Part shown: piece by piece, positions 9,141 through 18,447 of the stretch
Position numbering within the stretch: position 1 is the stretch's first letter
Layout: each line of letters begins with the position of its first letter
Assembly: GCA_938045585.1 (NCBI GenBank)
Contig: CALIAU010000002.1
Location: 1-64,000 of the forward strand
Source of the DNA: an uncultured Saprospiraceae bacterium
GTDB lineage: Bacteria; Bacteroidota; Bacteroidia; Chitinophagales; Saprospiraceae
Reading direction: 5' to 3'
DNA length: 64,000 nucleotides
Position numbers and translations under genes: made by a program
Notes under the pieces: model-generated
Seen by the model: only the letters and a program-made list of their open reading frames with translations
What the model was told of the DNA's origin: nothing
Database searches by the model: none

Positions 9141-9755
9141 TTAGTCTATTGTAAGGGAATAAGGCGTTCTTGCCAAAATAGATCTCCCCAAAGTAATTTC
9201 ATCTGCGTATTCTAGTTCGCCGCCAAATGAAACACCACGTGCGATTGTACTTATCTTGACATTTGTATTTTCTAAGTTTTTAGAAATAAAGTAAGATGTG
9301 GTATCACCATCTACAGTTGGACTTAGAGCCAAAATTAGTTCTTCTATTTGATTTTCTTTAATCCGAGTAAATAGTGTGTGCATATTAAGTTGTTCTTGTC
9401 CAATTCCGTTTAAGGGTGAAATAACACCTCCTAAGACATGATATAATCCGCTATATTGGTTGGTATCTTCGATCGCCATAACATCTCTAACAGATTCCAC
9501 TATACATAGCGTTGTTTTTACTCTTTCTGGTGATAAACATATATCGCAGGTATCCCTATCAGAGTAATTAAAGCAAGATGTACAAGTCTTCAAGTTTTCT
9601 TTCAAGTCTTGGAGAGAATGCACGATTTTATCCACTTTGCCCGTATCATCCTTTAACAAATGAAGTATCAGCCTTAAAGCCGTTTTTTTACCTACAGAGG
9701 GCAAGGAGTTTAAGGCTAAGACTGCATCTTCTAATATACCTGACGAATACTTCAT
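9141..9755 (-). CDS. recR: Recombination mediator RecR
   Basis: The protein has 204 residues, the usual length. It has an N-terminal helix-hairpin-helix region (LNSLPSVGKKTALRLI), a four-Cys zinc site (Cys58, 61, 70, 73) and a Toprim domain with CIVESVRDVMAIE and YHVLGGVISPLNG. RecR works with RecO to load RecA onto SSB-coated single-stranded DNA at gaps. It is the first gene of a three-gene minus-strand run with the glycosyltransferase and amidohydrolase, which have no obvious link to repair. It is divergent from the pdhC gene. Confidence 0.95.
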   Translation of the reverse strand: MKYSSGILEDAVLALNSLPSVGKKTALRLILHLLKDDTGKVDKIVHSLQDLKENLKTCTSCFNYSDRDTCDICLSPERVKTTLCIVESVRDVMAIEDTNQYSGLYHVLGGVISPLNGIGQEQLNMHTLFTRIKENQIEELILALSPTVDGDTTSYFISKNLENTNVKISTIARGVSFGGELEYADEITLGRSILARTPYSLTID

Positions 9756-9872
9756 TTGAACTTCAAATTATATCTGAAAATAATACTATTTATTTGCTAA
9801 AAACAACACGATTAAGCCACTGCTGATAGTAAATATAGAGTATAGTTATTACTTTTATACAAAATTAAAAGA

Positions 9873-11138
9873 ATGGCTGAAATTATAAGAATGCCCAGGC
9901 TGAGTGATACTATGGAAGAAGGTAATATTGTATCATGGGAGAAGAAGGTTGGTGATGAAATCAAAGTAGGCGATATCCTTGCTGAAGTAGAAACGGATAA
10001 AGCAACTATGGAATTAGAGTCTTTTAACAAAGGTACACTCTTGTATATTGGTGTAGATGAAGGCACAGTCCCAGTAGATGGAATTATTGCCATTATAGGA
10101 AACAAAGGTGAAGACTACAAAAAAATACTAGCTGAGGCTGAGAGTGTTCCTGTAGTTAAAGAAGAGCCTGCAAAAGTGAAAGCCCCTGCTGAAACTGCTG
10201 CTTCTAAGCCAATTACCGCTCCCCCGCCAACGTCACAACCGGTTATCGTTGAAACATTAGAGACTAATCATAATACAGATCGAATATTTGCATCTCCACT
10301 TGCAAAAAAACTTGCTTCTTCGCAAGGTATTGATATGCAGCAACTTAGAGGAAGTGGTGATGGCGGACGCATTATTAAAAAGGATATAGAAAATTATATT
10401 AAATCAGGAGGAAATAATGGGAATAGAGGATCAATTGTCCCTAAAGCACTTGCTGACTTTAAATATGGTGAACATCCCGTAAGTCAAATGCGCAAGGTGA
10501 TTGCTAAGCGTTTAGGGGAAAGTAAATTTACATCTCCACATTTCTACTTAACAGTCGAAATCAATATGGATAAGACCTTGGGGGCAAGAAAGGCGATTAA
10601 TGAAGATGCACCACCAAAAATTTCAATTAATGATTTTGTTCTTAAAGCTGCAGCTGTAGCTTTAAGGAAAAATCCTAAGATCAATTCCTCTTGGCATGGT
10701 GACAAAATCGTTTATCATCAAAATATTAATATAGGTGTAGCTGTTGCAGTTGATGATGGACTAGTTGTACCTGTGGTAAAAGATACTGATCAAAAGTCCT
10801 TGGGCGCGATTAATCAAGAAGTAAGGTCATTAGCAGGCAAAGCAAGGTCTAAAAAAATAAGACCTGAAGAAATGCAAGGAAATACCTTTACTATTTCTAA
10901 CCTAGGAATGTATGGTATAGAGGAGTTTACGGCAATTATCAATCCACCTGATGCATGTATATTGGCAGTTGGTGGAATACAGAAAAAACCTATTGTAAAG
11001 AACGATGCAATCCAGATAGGCAGTATGATGCGTGTTACTTTATCAAGTGATCATAGAGTGGTAGATGGAGCAACGGGGGCAGAATTTCTTAATTCCTTTA
11101 AATCATATTTAGAGAACCCAATCAAGTTATTTGTCTAA
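9873..11138 (+). CDS. pdhC: Pyruvate dehydrogenase E2, dihydrolipoamide acetyltransferase
   Basis: The 421-residue protein has one lipoyl domain (about 1-78, lipoyl-Lys in ETDKATMELES). An Ala/Pro-rich linker follows (about 95-130), then a peripheral subunit-binding domain (ASPLAKKLA to KKDIENYI) and an acyltransferase core with the active-site motif DHRVVDG near the C-terminus. The N-terminal line AEIIRMPRLSDTMEEG is typical of the pyruvate complex rather than the 2-oxoglutarate complex. It transfers the acetyl group from E1 to CoA. No E1 or E3 gene is adjacent. TACTTTTA about 20 bases before the start is a weak -7 box. Confidence 0.92.
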   Translation: MAEIIRMPRLSDTMEEGNIVSWEKKVGDEIKVGDILAEVETDKATMELESFNKGTLLYIGVDEGTVPVDGIIAIIGNKGEDYKKILAEAESVPVVKEEPAKVKAPAETAASKPITAPPPTSQPVIVETLETNHNTDRIFASPLAKKLASSQGIDMQQLRGSGDGGRIIKKDIENYIKSGGNNGNRGSIVPKALADFKYGEHPVSQMRKVIAKRLGESKFTSPHFYLTVEINMDKTLGARKAINEDAPPKISINDFVLKAAAVALRKNPKINSSWHGDKIVYHQNINIGVAVAVDDGLVVPVVKDTDQKSLGAINQEVRSLAGKARSKKIRPEEMQGNTFTISNLGMYGIEEFTAIINPPDACILAVGGIQKKPIVKNDAIQIGSMMRVTLSSDHRVVDGATGAEFLNSFKSYLENPIKLFV

Positions 11139-11174
11139 AGAAAAATAGCTAAGTTAAATAAACCATTTAAGATC

Positions 11175-11214
11175 AAAAAGAAAGGTATCGCATGACGCGA
11201 TACCTTTCTTTTTG
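11175..11214 (+). terminator. Terminator of pdhC
   Basis: A long perfect hairpin (stem AAGAAAGGTATCGC with GCGATACCTTTCTT, 5-base loop ATGAC) is followed by T residues, about 40 bases after the pdhC stop. The complementary A-run also makes it usable from the minus strand. From here to 11448 no gene is seen. Confidence 0.85.
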
Positions 11215-11445
11215 TCTATAGAAACAAACTAACAATAGTTAAGCAACAATCCTCTTATTTAAATTTTAAACACATATCTGAAAAGTAAAAATGATTGATA
11301 CTTAAAAAAGACTCAAACTGAACCGACTAGTTATTAAAGAGTTGCTATTAATGAGTGTCTTTCATATTTAGTATCTAGTTGAATATAAAGAAATGGATAC
11401 CTTCCAAGCAGATTTAAAGTATTCAAATTTTCATAAAATGGATAA

Positions 11446-11487
11446 ACAAAAAAAAGGGTCGCAATTTAATTGCGACCCTTTTATATT
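11446..11487 (-). terminator. Terminator of the OmpA-family gene
   Basis: On the minus strand the stem AAAAGGGTCGCAATT pairs with its complement and is followed by eight or more T residues, about 20 bases after the stop of the OmpA-family gene. Confidence 0.85.
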
Positions 11488-11504
11488 TTTTACTTAAGAT
11501 ACTA

Positions 11505-13271
11505 CTAGTATCCTGAGCTTTTGTTTCCATTGTAGTAGCTACCTGAATTGATAGTTGAGTTTGTTGAACTCGCACCTGAAGGAGCACCCATTGAGTAATC
11601 TCCAGATCCACATACTCTAAATTCAACTCTTCTGTTCATATAGTTACTTGCAGAAGTCTTGATTAGAGGAGCATCTTCTCCACCGTACATAACTTTGAAT
11701 CTTGATCTGTCGATTCCGTATGTAGTTGCAAGGTACTCAACTGCACTGTTAGCTCTATTATAAGAAAGAACAGTATTATAGTTATTTGTATTTCTTGCAT
11801 CAGTGTGTCCGTGTGCTGTTACACAAATTTCAGGACACTTTTTCATAACTTCAGCAACATGGTGTAGGTGACCATAATATTCTGCTTTGATAGCTGATTT
11901 GTCATTATCAAAGTGAATCATTGGTAAGTACCATTCTCCACAACCAGTTCTTGTTACAACCTGAGGCGCAGCTACTGGTCTTGCATCAATCATTCTCTGA
12001 ACATCAGCTTCTTCAAGCATATCAGGCTTAGGACATTGAGCAACTCCTTTTCCATCAACAGGACAACCTGGAGGAGAGTAAATCTCTGCATCTTTACAAT
12101 CTGCAAGTCCGTCACCATCACTATCAAGAGTTACACCTCTTGTATCAACAGGACAATCATTAGCTGTACCTGGCTCTTGATCCATAAGATTTAGTACACC
12201 GTCACCATCATCATCTGCGATATCAAGTACAGGTCTATTCTTAAGGTTTGCTATATCATTAAATGTTCCATCTAAAGGATTCAACCAATATAATGGTTCA
12301 GTTACATTATCGAAGTTACCTAAGTTAATTCCTAATCTAAGGTTAGTAAAATGACCTATATCAGAATCATTTGTTTGATCAAATACAGTTCTATACTCAT
12401 GACCATCCCACTGATCGTAGTCACCAGCCATTAATTGATGCTCAAGTGTTAGATTAAATCTTTTAGAAAACTTTCTTGAAACTCCTAAAGATCCTACAAA
12501 TACTGGGAATAACTCACCACTATCATGTAAAAATCCTGGCACATTTCTATCGTTTTCAAATGTAGACTCATAGTCTCCATCAAGCATATCTGCTACAGCA
12601 TTTCTTTTTGCTCTAGTATTTCCTTCGCCAGCGAAATCAGCCTCAATCTGAGCAATGCCATCATAAGCACCATTTTCACCATTAAAGTAATCCATCTTAA
12701 CATCTGTACCTACAACTCCTAAACCAAGACCTACATAGATATTCCACTTGTTTCTTTCTTTGTGGAATAACATGTTACCTAAGTTCCAAAGAATGGAAAG
12801 GTTACCATGAATGTTAGTTGTTTTGAAGTTTCTGTACATGCCACCTCCTGGGTAAACATTTGAAACTCCGATGCCTCTGTTATCAAGATCTAAAACTCTA
12901 GATGATTGAAGTCTTGCATCAAGTCCTTTCGTGCTGTGATACTGTCCTTCTAATCTCCAAGAAAACATGTAGTTAATTGCCTTTCTAATGTGAAGACCTA
13001 TTCCGTAACCTGAAGGTAAATCAGAAACAACGTCACCGTTAATGTGGAAATGTCCTAGTGCGATTCCTAATTCCCAAGCATTTTTTGGCTTGGCGGAAAA
13101 TTTGGATTCACCCATTCTCCATTGCTTGTTTTGATCTGAATCAACAGTCATTTCATCAGTTACAAGAGGAGTCCTCCATGTGTCATTGTAATCTTCATTT
13201 TGCTCTTCTTGCGCAAAACCGGAAACACAGAGAAATAAACTAAAAAAACAGAAGAGTAATGTACGTGTCAT
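11505..13271 (-). CDS. OmpA-family outer-membrane protein with thrombospondin-type-3 repeats
   Basis: The 588-residue protein has a signal peptide (to about GFAQ) and a large N-terminal region with alternating strands likely to form a barrel (about 65-330). A run of Asp-rich calcium-binding type 3 repeats follows (DDDGDGVLNLMDQEPG, LDSDGDGLADCKDAE, about 355-415). The C-terminal OmpA domain (about 455-560) contains IHFDNDKSAIKAEY and the peptidoglycan-binding segment GHTDARN...NRANSAVEYL. It anchors the outer membrane to peptidoglycan. The tail is Ser/Gly/Asn/Tyr-rich and of low complexity. The mRNA has an unusually long structured leader. Confidence 0.88.
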   Translation of the reverse strand: MTRTLLFCFFSLFLCVSGFAQEEQNEDYNDTWRTPLVTDEMTVDSDQNKQWRMGESKFSAKPKNAWELGIALGHFHINGDVVSDLPSGYGIGLHIRKAINYMFSWRLEGQYHSTKGLDARLQSSRVLDLDNRGIGVSNVYPGGGMYRNFKTTNIHGNLSILWNLGNMLFHKERNKWNIYVGLGLGVVGTDVKMDYFNGENGAYDGIAQIEADFAGEGNTRAKRNAVADMLDGDYESTFENDRNVPGFLHDSGELFPVFVGSLGVSRKFSKRFNLTLEHQLMAGDYDQWDGHEYRTVFDQTNDSDIGHFTNLRLGINLGNFDNVTEPLYWLNPLDGTFNDIANLKNRPVLDIADDDGDGVLNLMDQEPGTANDCPVDTRGVTLDSDGDGLADCKDAEIYSPPGCPVDGKGVAQCPKPDMLEEADVQRMIDARPVAAPQVVTRTGCGEWYLPMIHFDNDKSAIKAEYYGHLHHVAEVMKKCPEICVTAHGHTDARNTNNYNTVLSYNRANSAVEYLATTYGIDRSRFKVMYGGEDAPLIKTSASNYMNRRVEFRVCGSGDYSMGAPSGASSTNSTINSGSYYNGNKSSGY

Positions 13272-13329
13272 AGAAATATCGTTTTTCTTAAAATTTCGTT
13301 TGCATAAAAATAATAAATAAAATGAGCTT

Positions 13330-13378
13330 AACGTCTATTGAGACGCTAAAATCACAAAAGGAGTACAATAAACACTCC
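13330..13378 (-). promoter_or_regulatory. Two stem-loops in the leader of the OmpA-family mRNA
   Basis: In the minus-strand transcript a hairpin GGAGT-loop-ACTCC (13360-13378) is followed by a hairpin AGCGTCT-CAAT-AGACGTT (13330-13347, one G-U pair). Both lie between the promoter box at 13408 and the start codon at 13271. Neither has a T-run. They could stabilise the mRNA or control its translation. Confidence 0.45.
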
Positions 13379-13407
13379 AAAATAAAATTCCAGCACTTAA
13401 GTAGGCG

Positions 13408-13415
13408 CAAAGATA
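13408..13415 (-). promoter_or_regulatory. -7 box for the OmpA-family gene
   Basis: TATCTTTG on the minus strand matches TAnnTTTG. It would give a leader of about 130 bases. No convincing -33 TTG is present at the usual distance. Apart from this box and the two leader hairpins, the gap from 13272 to 13499 shows no other feature. Confidence 0.5.
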
Positions 13416-13499
13416 TACTTTTTAAAGGAATTGATTAAAGAATGTTTTAAATATCTTTAAAATGAAAGGAGTAAATAATATATTGTAAAAAATTATAAT

Positions 13500-14459
13500 A
13501 TGTTATCTAGCTGGCTCTCAAATACCTCTACTAAACGACTACGTGTTCAAAATGTAGATGTTGATTCGGATAATCTTTGTAAAAAATTTGACATTTTCCT
13601 TATTAGCACTGTTGATCGCGACGAAAATTGCAGGATTTCGCATGCATTTTCTGGTTTTAAAATAAATTTTAATAAAATTTCTTTCCTTGATTTAGGTTGT
13701 ATCAATTTAGATGCCAATGACAGTTTAACTAAGATTAAGGAGTTTCTTAAGGCCAAAAACAAGCATCTCATTATCCTTGACCCAGATTTTAAAGGAAATT
13801 ATAAGAATAATGCCATTTTAGTTTCTTCCCACCCTGGATTGCTTGACTTCAAATCCAAAGACATTAGATGTATCTCTTACCAAAGACACTATATATCTAA
13901 AGAATTGGAGCTAAATAATAGTATTCATAAATCTCTAGGTGAAATAAATAAGAATATAGCAACTGTCGAACCTATGCTGAGAAGTTGCTCTTCATTGTAT
14001 TTTGAATTATCCTCCATAAAATCAACTGAATTTTCTGAATTCGGAGAAAATTTCAATCCAGTTGGTTTAAGCATATTGCAAGCTTGTCAAATTGCTAGAT
14101 ATTGTGGGTTCTCTAAAAATTTAAAAGAAATTACTATTTCAGACTTTAGAATGGATTCTATAGCGCAATGCCATACTATTGCTTTATGGACATGGTATTA
14201 TATAGAAGGACGAGATTTAGATAGCCAAGCAGAACTTGAATTCTCAAAAGATGTTACTTCGTACATAGTTAATTCGAGTATCCTTGATACTGAAATAGAA
14301 TTTATAAAAGAAAATAAGAGTGAGCGCTGGTGGCTAGTAGATCCGGAGAATATAGATGCAAAAATACCTTGTATGTATGAGGATTACCTTGCAGTTATTA
14401 ATGAAGATTCTGAAGATAAAATATTAGAGCTCCTCAAAAGCGGAGACAATGCTCTCTAA
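13500..14459 (+). CDS. Degenerate arginase/formimidoylglutamase-fold protein
   Basis: The 319-residue protein resembles the divergent ureohydrolase-like protein of Bacteroidota, mainly in the C-terminal half: NPVGLSILQACQIARYCGFS, then IALWTWYYIEGRDL, then SERWWLVDPEN and PCMYEDYLA. The metal-binding motifs of active ureohydrolases (GGDHS, DAHxD, SxDxD) are not visible, so it is probably not a manganese hydrolase. There is no signal peptide. The gene converges on murF and overlaps its 3' end by 36 bases. Function unknown. Recognition rests on motif memory, not an alignment. Confidence 0.6.
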   Translation: MLSSWLSNTSTKRLRVQNVDVDSDNLCKKFDIFLISTVDRDENCRISHAFSGFKINFNKISFLDLGCINLDANDSLTKIKEFLKAKNKHLIILDPDFKGNYKNNAILVSSHPGLLDFKSKDIRCISYQRHYISKELELNNSIHKSLGEINKNIATVEPMLRSCSSLYFELSSIKSTEFSEFGENFNPVGLSILQACQIARYCGFSKNLKEITISDFRMDSIAQCHTIALWTWYYIEGRDLDSQAELEFSKDVTSYIVNSSILDTEIEFIKENKSERWWLVDPENIDAKIPCMYEDYLAVINEDSEDKILELLKSGDNAL

Positions 14460-15710
14460 TTTGATAGATCTTGAGCCTTTTAAGAATATTTTTTGACCTT
14501 TAAAGCTTTCTAAATCAAAGGATTCTAAAAATTCAGAGACAGAATTATAATGGGTTATATATGTCGAAGGTATGGAAGCAAAAATTTCTCCTATCAAATA
14601 GATTTCACCATCAAAATCCTTTGGAATGCTTGCTAATATTTCTTCATGAAATTTTCGCTCCTCTGGCCCTAACTCCTTCATATCTCCCAAAATCATAATT
14701 TTGGATCCTTCAAGGGAAACAAAATTAGAAATACCTAGAACCATGCTGCTGGGATTAGCGTTATAGGCATCTATATAAAAGTTTGCACCATTAATCTCTG
14801 TGATCTGAGAGCGCATTAGATTTGGAGTATATCTTTCGATTGCTTTATGTATTTTTTCTTGTTCAACTCCAAAGTACCCAGCAACATCAATACTTACTAT
14901 CAGATTTTGCAAATTGTAGTTGCCAAATAATTTTGTTTCAATCCATTGATCCGCCTTTATTGAAGACTTTTTAATTTTCAATAAGCCTATCTTATTATTT
15001 GCAAAATCATATTCATGTCTATTATATAGAACCATTTCTAGTCCTGTAGGTGCTCTTTGCATAAGTACTGAATCTTTGGCATTAATAAAGGCAATGCCAT
15101 TCGTCTCATATAAAAAGTCATATAGCTCCCCCTTAGTCTTTGCGATTCCTTCAACACTTCCAAAGCCTTCTAGGTGTGCTCGACCAATATTTGTAATAAT
15201 GCCAAAGTCTGGTTCAGCTATATGACATAATTCCTTTATATCTCCTTGCTTATTCGCCCCCATTTCTATGATTGCAAACTCCGTTTCCTCTTTTATTCTA
15301 AGAAGCGAGAGTGGTACCCCTATATGATTATTCAAATTACCCAGAGTTTTTAAAACATTGAATTTTTCTGAGAGGCTTGTATACAAGAGTTCTTTTGTGG
15401 TTGTTTTCCCATTTGTTCCTGTTATACCAATGATGGCTGCATCTACAGTATTTCTATGAAAATTCGCAAGTTCTTGTAAGGTGTGTAAAACGGAATCCAC
15501 TAGTATGATTTGCTCATTCCCTTTCGCTATATGGGGATTATCTGAGATTGCGTATGCAGCTCCTTTTTCCAAAGCATCCGCTATATGCTTGTTTCCATCA
15601 AAGTTTTCACCCTTTAAGGCAAAAAACATTTGGTTTTTTTTGATTGTTCTTGTGTCTGTAGATACACCTTCAGATTCATTGAAAGCCTTATATATTTCTT
15701 CTATCTCCAT
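14424..15710 (-). CDS. murF: UDP-MurNAc-tripeptide D-Ala-D-Ala ligase
   Basis: The 428-residue cytoplasmic Mur ligase adds D-Ala-D-Ala to complete the peptidoglycan pentapeptide precursor. The N-terminal domain has STDTRTI and FFALKGENFDGN for the UDP-sugar. The ATP loop GITGTNGKTTT is at about 95-105, and AIIEMGANKQGDI and the central NIGRAHLEGFG follow. The C-terminal domain has YIDAYNANPSSM and ILGDMKELG. It is normal in length and intact. It sits outside the usual mur cluster, next to gldJ, with a hairpin terminator between them. Confidence 0.95.
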   Translation of the reverse strand: MEIEEIYKAFNESEGVSTDTRTIKKNQMFFALKGENFDGNKHIADALEKGAAYAISDNPHIAKGNEQIILVDSVLHTLQELANFHRNTVDAAIIGITGTNGKTTTKELLYTSLSEKFNVLKTLGNLNNHIGVPLSLLRIKEETEFAIIEMGANKQGDIKELCHIAEPDFGIITNIGRAHLEGFGSVEGIAKTKGELYDFLYETNGIAFINAKDSVLMQRAPTGLEMVLYNRHEYDFANNKIGLLKIKKSSIKADQWIETKLFGNYNLQNLIVSIDVAGYFGVEQEKIHKAIERYTPNLMRSQITEINGANFYIDAYNANPSSMVLGISNFVSLEGSKIMILGDMKELGPEERKFHEEILASIPKDFDGEIYLIGEIFASIPSTYITHYNSVSEFLESFDLESFKGQKIFLKGSRSIKLESIVSAFEEL

Positions 15711-15718
15711 TGCTAAAT

Positions 15719-15757
15719 ATAAAAAGGCTCAAGCATATTACAGCTTGAGCCTTTTAA
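15719..15757 (-). terminator. Terminator or attenuator between gldJ and murF
   Basis: A 13-bp perfect stem (AAAAGGCTCAAGC with GCTTGAGCCTTTT, loop of 8) is followed by T residues on the minus strand. It lies just after gldJ and only about 10 bases before the murF ATG, so it may control how much gldJ transcription reaches murF. Confidence 0.75.
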
Positions 15758-15773
15758 ATTTTATTTGAGATGC

Positions 15774-17282
15774 TTAGAATCTTCGTTCAACTTTACTTCC
15801 CTCTTTAAATTGTAGACCTCCTCTATCTTCATTTCCAGTACTACTGCCAACTCTAATCATAGCACATCTAAATCCTAAAGATCTATCTGATTTATCTTCA
15901 TCTTTAAATCGTCTTGTACCTGGAGAAAGCCAATAGAGTCTATCTGCCCAAGATCCTCCTTTAATTACTCTAGCCTTGTCACTAATAAGCGTGTATTCGC
16001 CATAACCGTATTGAACAAACTCTTCATTATCTCCATCTTCGTAATTTCGAAGATCACCATTTCTATAATTTTCTCTTATTCCTAAGGTATCATCAGCAAC
16101 AGGTTGCGTTTTAAGACGACCTAGACTATCTTTTTGTACAGGTTTCCCATCTTCGTCTAGAACTAATTCAGTAAATCTATTTCCTCTAAATGGGTTCAAA
16201 TCATGATTTTCAGAATCGCTTAGTGTAAGCGATGTCATAGGTCTATATACATCTTCTGTCCATTCGCTCACATTTCCCGCCATATTAAATAGACCAAAAT
16301 CGTTAGGATAGTATGCATCAACTGGTCCTGGCGTTGAAGCTGCATCATTTAATCTTCCTGCCATACCCATGTAATCTCCTCTTCCTCTTTTAAAGTTAGC
16401 TAACTTTTGCCCTTGCTGTCCATTTCTAGTTTTATAGATAGCTGTGTTACCATCCCAAGGAAAATATCTTCTATCTGTAATCAATTCATCTTTACTAGAA
16501 GACTGCTTGCCTTGCAATGCTAACGCAGCGTATTCCCATTCTGCTTCCGTCGGAAGTCTATAATCAGGCTGCATTATACCATCTTCAAAACGCACATTTC
16601 TCTCTCCTCCCGTCTTCTTATCTTCTAAATTCTTTCTTACACTTGGAGTATACTGTCCAGCTAAATATGCTTTTGTATTAAATGATTCGGAATCTTTTTG
16701 ATCTGCCATATTAGGATTCGTAATTCCTTTTTTGATCAAAAGACCTTCATTTACTCTATCAGATCTCCAGACACAGAAATCCTGAACTTGTAACCAACTT
16801 ACACCCACAACTGGATAATCATCATAGGATGGATGTCTCAAGTAACTTTGCACTAAAGGCTCATTAAATGAAAGTTCCTCTCTCCAAATAAGAGTATCTG
16901 GTAGAGCATCTACATATGCTTCTGGGTAAGAAACATAAACACTTCTTAACCAGTATAAGTATTCTTTCCAGTCAATATTTCTAACTTCTGTTTGGTCCAT
17001 GTAGAATGAAGACACTGTTACTCTTCTTGGAACATTATCCCATTCATATGTAACATCTTCCTGAACAACTCCCATCATAAAAGTTCCTCCCTGAATTTGC
17101 ACTAGGTTAGGACCTGCAGTTTGGCCTTCATAGTCAAGTTTTTCAAAACCACCCCATTCTAGGTTATTGTACTCCCATCCTGTGGCAGTTGATGATTCTG
17201 CATTTTTCTTACCGCATGACGGTAACAATAGTGCAAAACTTGCTAAAGTGAGTATAAGACCGAAAATATTTTTCATAGACAT
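15774..17282 (-). CDS. gldJ: Gliding motility / type IX secretion lipoprotein GldJ
   Basis: The 502-residue protein has a lipoprotein signal ending LLPSC (Cys23). The mature protein is related to formylglycine-generating enzyme: VQIQGGTFMMG, SSFYMDQTEVRNIDWKEYL, YRLPTEAEWEYAA, NMAGNVSEWTED, VIKGGSWADR and SLGFRCAM. The segment TGWEYNNLEWGGF after the lipidation site is typical of GldJ rather than GldK. GldJ is needed for gliding and for stability of the GldK part of the machine. The catalytic Cys pair of true formylglycine enzymes is not evident, so the fold is probably structural. A second Met at codon 3 is an alternative start. Confidence 0.9.
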   Translation of the reverse strand: MSMKNIFGLILTLASFALLLPSCGKKNAESSTATGWEYNNLEWGGFEKLDYEGQTAGPNLVQIQGGTFMMGVVQEDVTYEWDNVPRRVTVSSFYMDQTEVRNIDWKEYLYWLRSVYVSYPEAYVDALPDTLIWREELSFNEPLVQSYLRHPSYDDYPVVGVSWLQVQDFCVWRSDRVNEGLLIKKGITNPNMADQKDSESFNTKAYLAGQYTPSVRKNLEDKKTGGERNVRFEDGIMQPDYRLPTEAEWEYAALALQGKQSSSKDELITDRRYFPWDGNTAIYKTRNGQQGQKLANFKRGRGDYMGMAGRLNDAASTPGPVDAYYPNDFGLFNMAGNVSEWTEDVYRPMTSLTLSDSENHDLNPFRGNRFTELVLDEDGKPVQKDSLGRLKTQPVADDTLGIRENYRNGDLRNYEDGDNEEFVQYGYGEYTLISDKARVIKGGSWADRLYWLSPGTRRFKDEDKSDRSLGFRCAMIRVGSSTGNEDRGGLQFKEGSKVERRF

Positions 17283-17307
17283 TCTATTCTTTTTCTAGTA
17301 AGGCTGA

Positions 17308-17315
17308 CAAATATA
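17308..17315 (-). promoter_or_regulatory. -7 box for gldJ
   Basis: TATATTTG on the minus strand matches TAnnTTTG about 25 bases before the gldJ start. It suggests that gldJ has its own promoter in the 77-base gap after the porP-like gene. Confidence 0.5.
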
Positions 17316-17359
17316 AACATTAAGCGTATAATCAGGAATAAATATTGCATAAATCGTAC

Positions 17360-18382
17360 CTATCTGAACAGGCTTAAACAGTCATTGTATTTAGATTTCT
17401 TTGGCGCTAAGCGTTCTAGGGCCATTTTTATCGAAATTTCATGTGTTCCACCCGTATCAATACCCAATTCAGATATGGTATAATCGTAGCTATACTGCAA
17501 TTTGATGGTTTCTAATTTTGCACCAGCAGTAAAAATAACAGCATCTGAATTATTGAAAGTAGTTCGGTACCAAATTCCTAGGAGGAGATTTTTAAAACTA
17601 CCATAGGAACCAACGTTCATCTGGTGAAACCCTCCTTGCTTGAGCAGCAGTACATTTGGAGAAATAAACGAGCCCTCATCCTTTTTATTGCCTCTGTCAA
17701 AGTTTATTTGTAAGCCGCCATGAAGTGAAATACGTGTTGGCAGCCCTACAAAGCTATCCGATGATCCTAAAAAGCCATTTTGAGGTGTATTTAAGTGTTT
17801 AAAACTGATACCTACGTAATATAGCGGGTTATAAAAAAGTAAGCCTGTTGAAACATCAAGTACCCCATTGCTTAATTGTTCTGGTTGCGTTTCCGTACTC
17901 GGAATAACTGTACCTCCACTTGTAATGACCCCTGTCGCTGGATCAATTTGATCGCTGAAAAGCAATTTATCCCAATCAAGTCGGGTTTGAATATAACCAG
18001 CTTCTAATCCTATTTTTAGATTGTAATCATCATTGAATCTTATTCTATAAGAGTAAATACCAGCTAGTTTTACGTTTTTCAATATCCCATTGCCAGCATC
18101 ATCAGATAACACTGTAAATCCTAGTCCACTACTGGTTCTGTCGAAATATTGGTCATAGGTAGCCGAATAGGTCGTATATGCCTGTGCAATAGAGGGCCAT
18201 TGTAAGCGATAATTAGCATGAAACAAGGGATAATCTGTATTTCCAGCGAAGGCGGGGTTTAATTGCAATGGAGCAGCATAATATTGCGAATATATTGGGT
18301 CCTGTGCATCCACATTAAATGCTACTAAAACCAATAGTAACACATAAATCTTTGTAAATTGTCGTCTCAAATTTAATCTCAT
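17360..18382 (-). CDS. PorP/SprF family outer-membrane protein
   Basis: The 340-residue protein has a signal peptide (to about NVDAQ) followed by DPIYSQYYAAPLQLNPAFAG. That is the family hallmark, as is the continuation with alternating strands such as YDQYFDRTSSGLG and NLKIGLEAGYI. PorP/SprF proteins are outer-membrane barrels linked to type IX secretion, often partnering a specific large adhesin. No adhesin gene is adjacent; its neighbours are gldJ and divergent porU. Whether this copy is a core component or a client-specific SprF cannot be told from sequence. The intergenic 65 bases to porU must hold both promoters, but no clear box was found. Confidence 0.88.
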   Translation of the reverse strand: MRLNLRRQFTKIYVLLLVLVAFNVDAQDPIYSQYYAAPLQLNPAFAGNTDYPLFHANYRLQWPSIAQAYTTYSATYDQYFDRTSSGLGFTVLSDDAGNGILKNVKLAGIYSYRIRFNDDYNLKIGLEAGYIQTRLDWDKLLFSDQIDPATGVITSGGTVIPSTETQPEQLSNGVLDVSTGLLFYNPLYYVGISFKHLNTPQNGFLGSSDSFVGLPTRISLHGGLQINFDRGNKKDEGSFISPNVLLLKQGGFHQMNVGSYGSFKNLLLGIWYRTTFNNSDAVIFTAGAKLETIKLQYSYDYTISELGIDTGGTHEISIKMALERLAPKKSKYNDCLSLFR

Positions 18383-18447
18383 AGTCGCTTTTCAGACAAT
18401 AGTGTAATACCAATAACGTTAGTTTAGTGTCAAACCTTACGTACACC

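Noticed and set aside
15774-17282. A sulfatase-modifying (formylglycine-generating) enzyme
   Set aside because: The fold is shared, but the lipoprotein signal, the TGWEYNNLEWGGF segment and the neighbours porU/porV identify GldJ.
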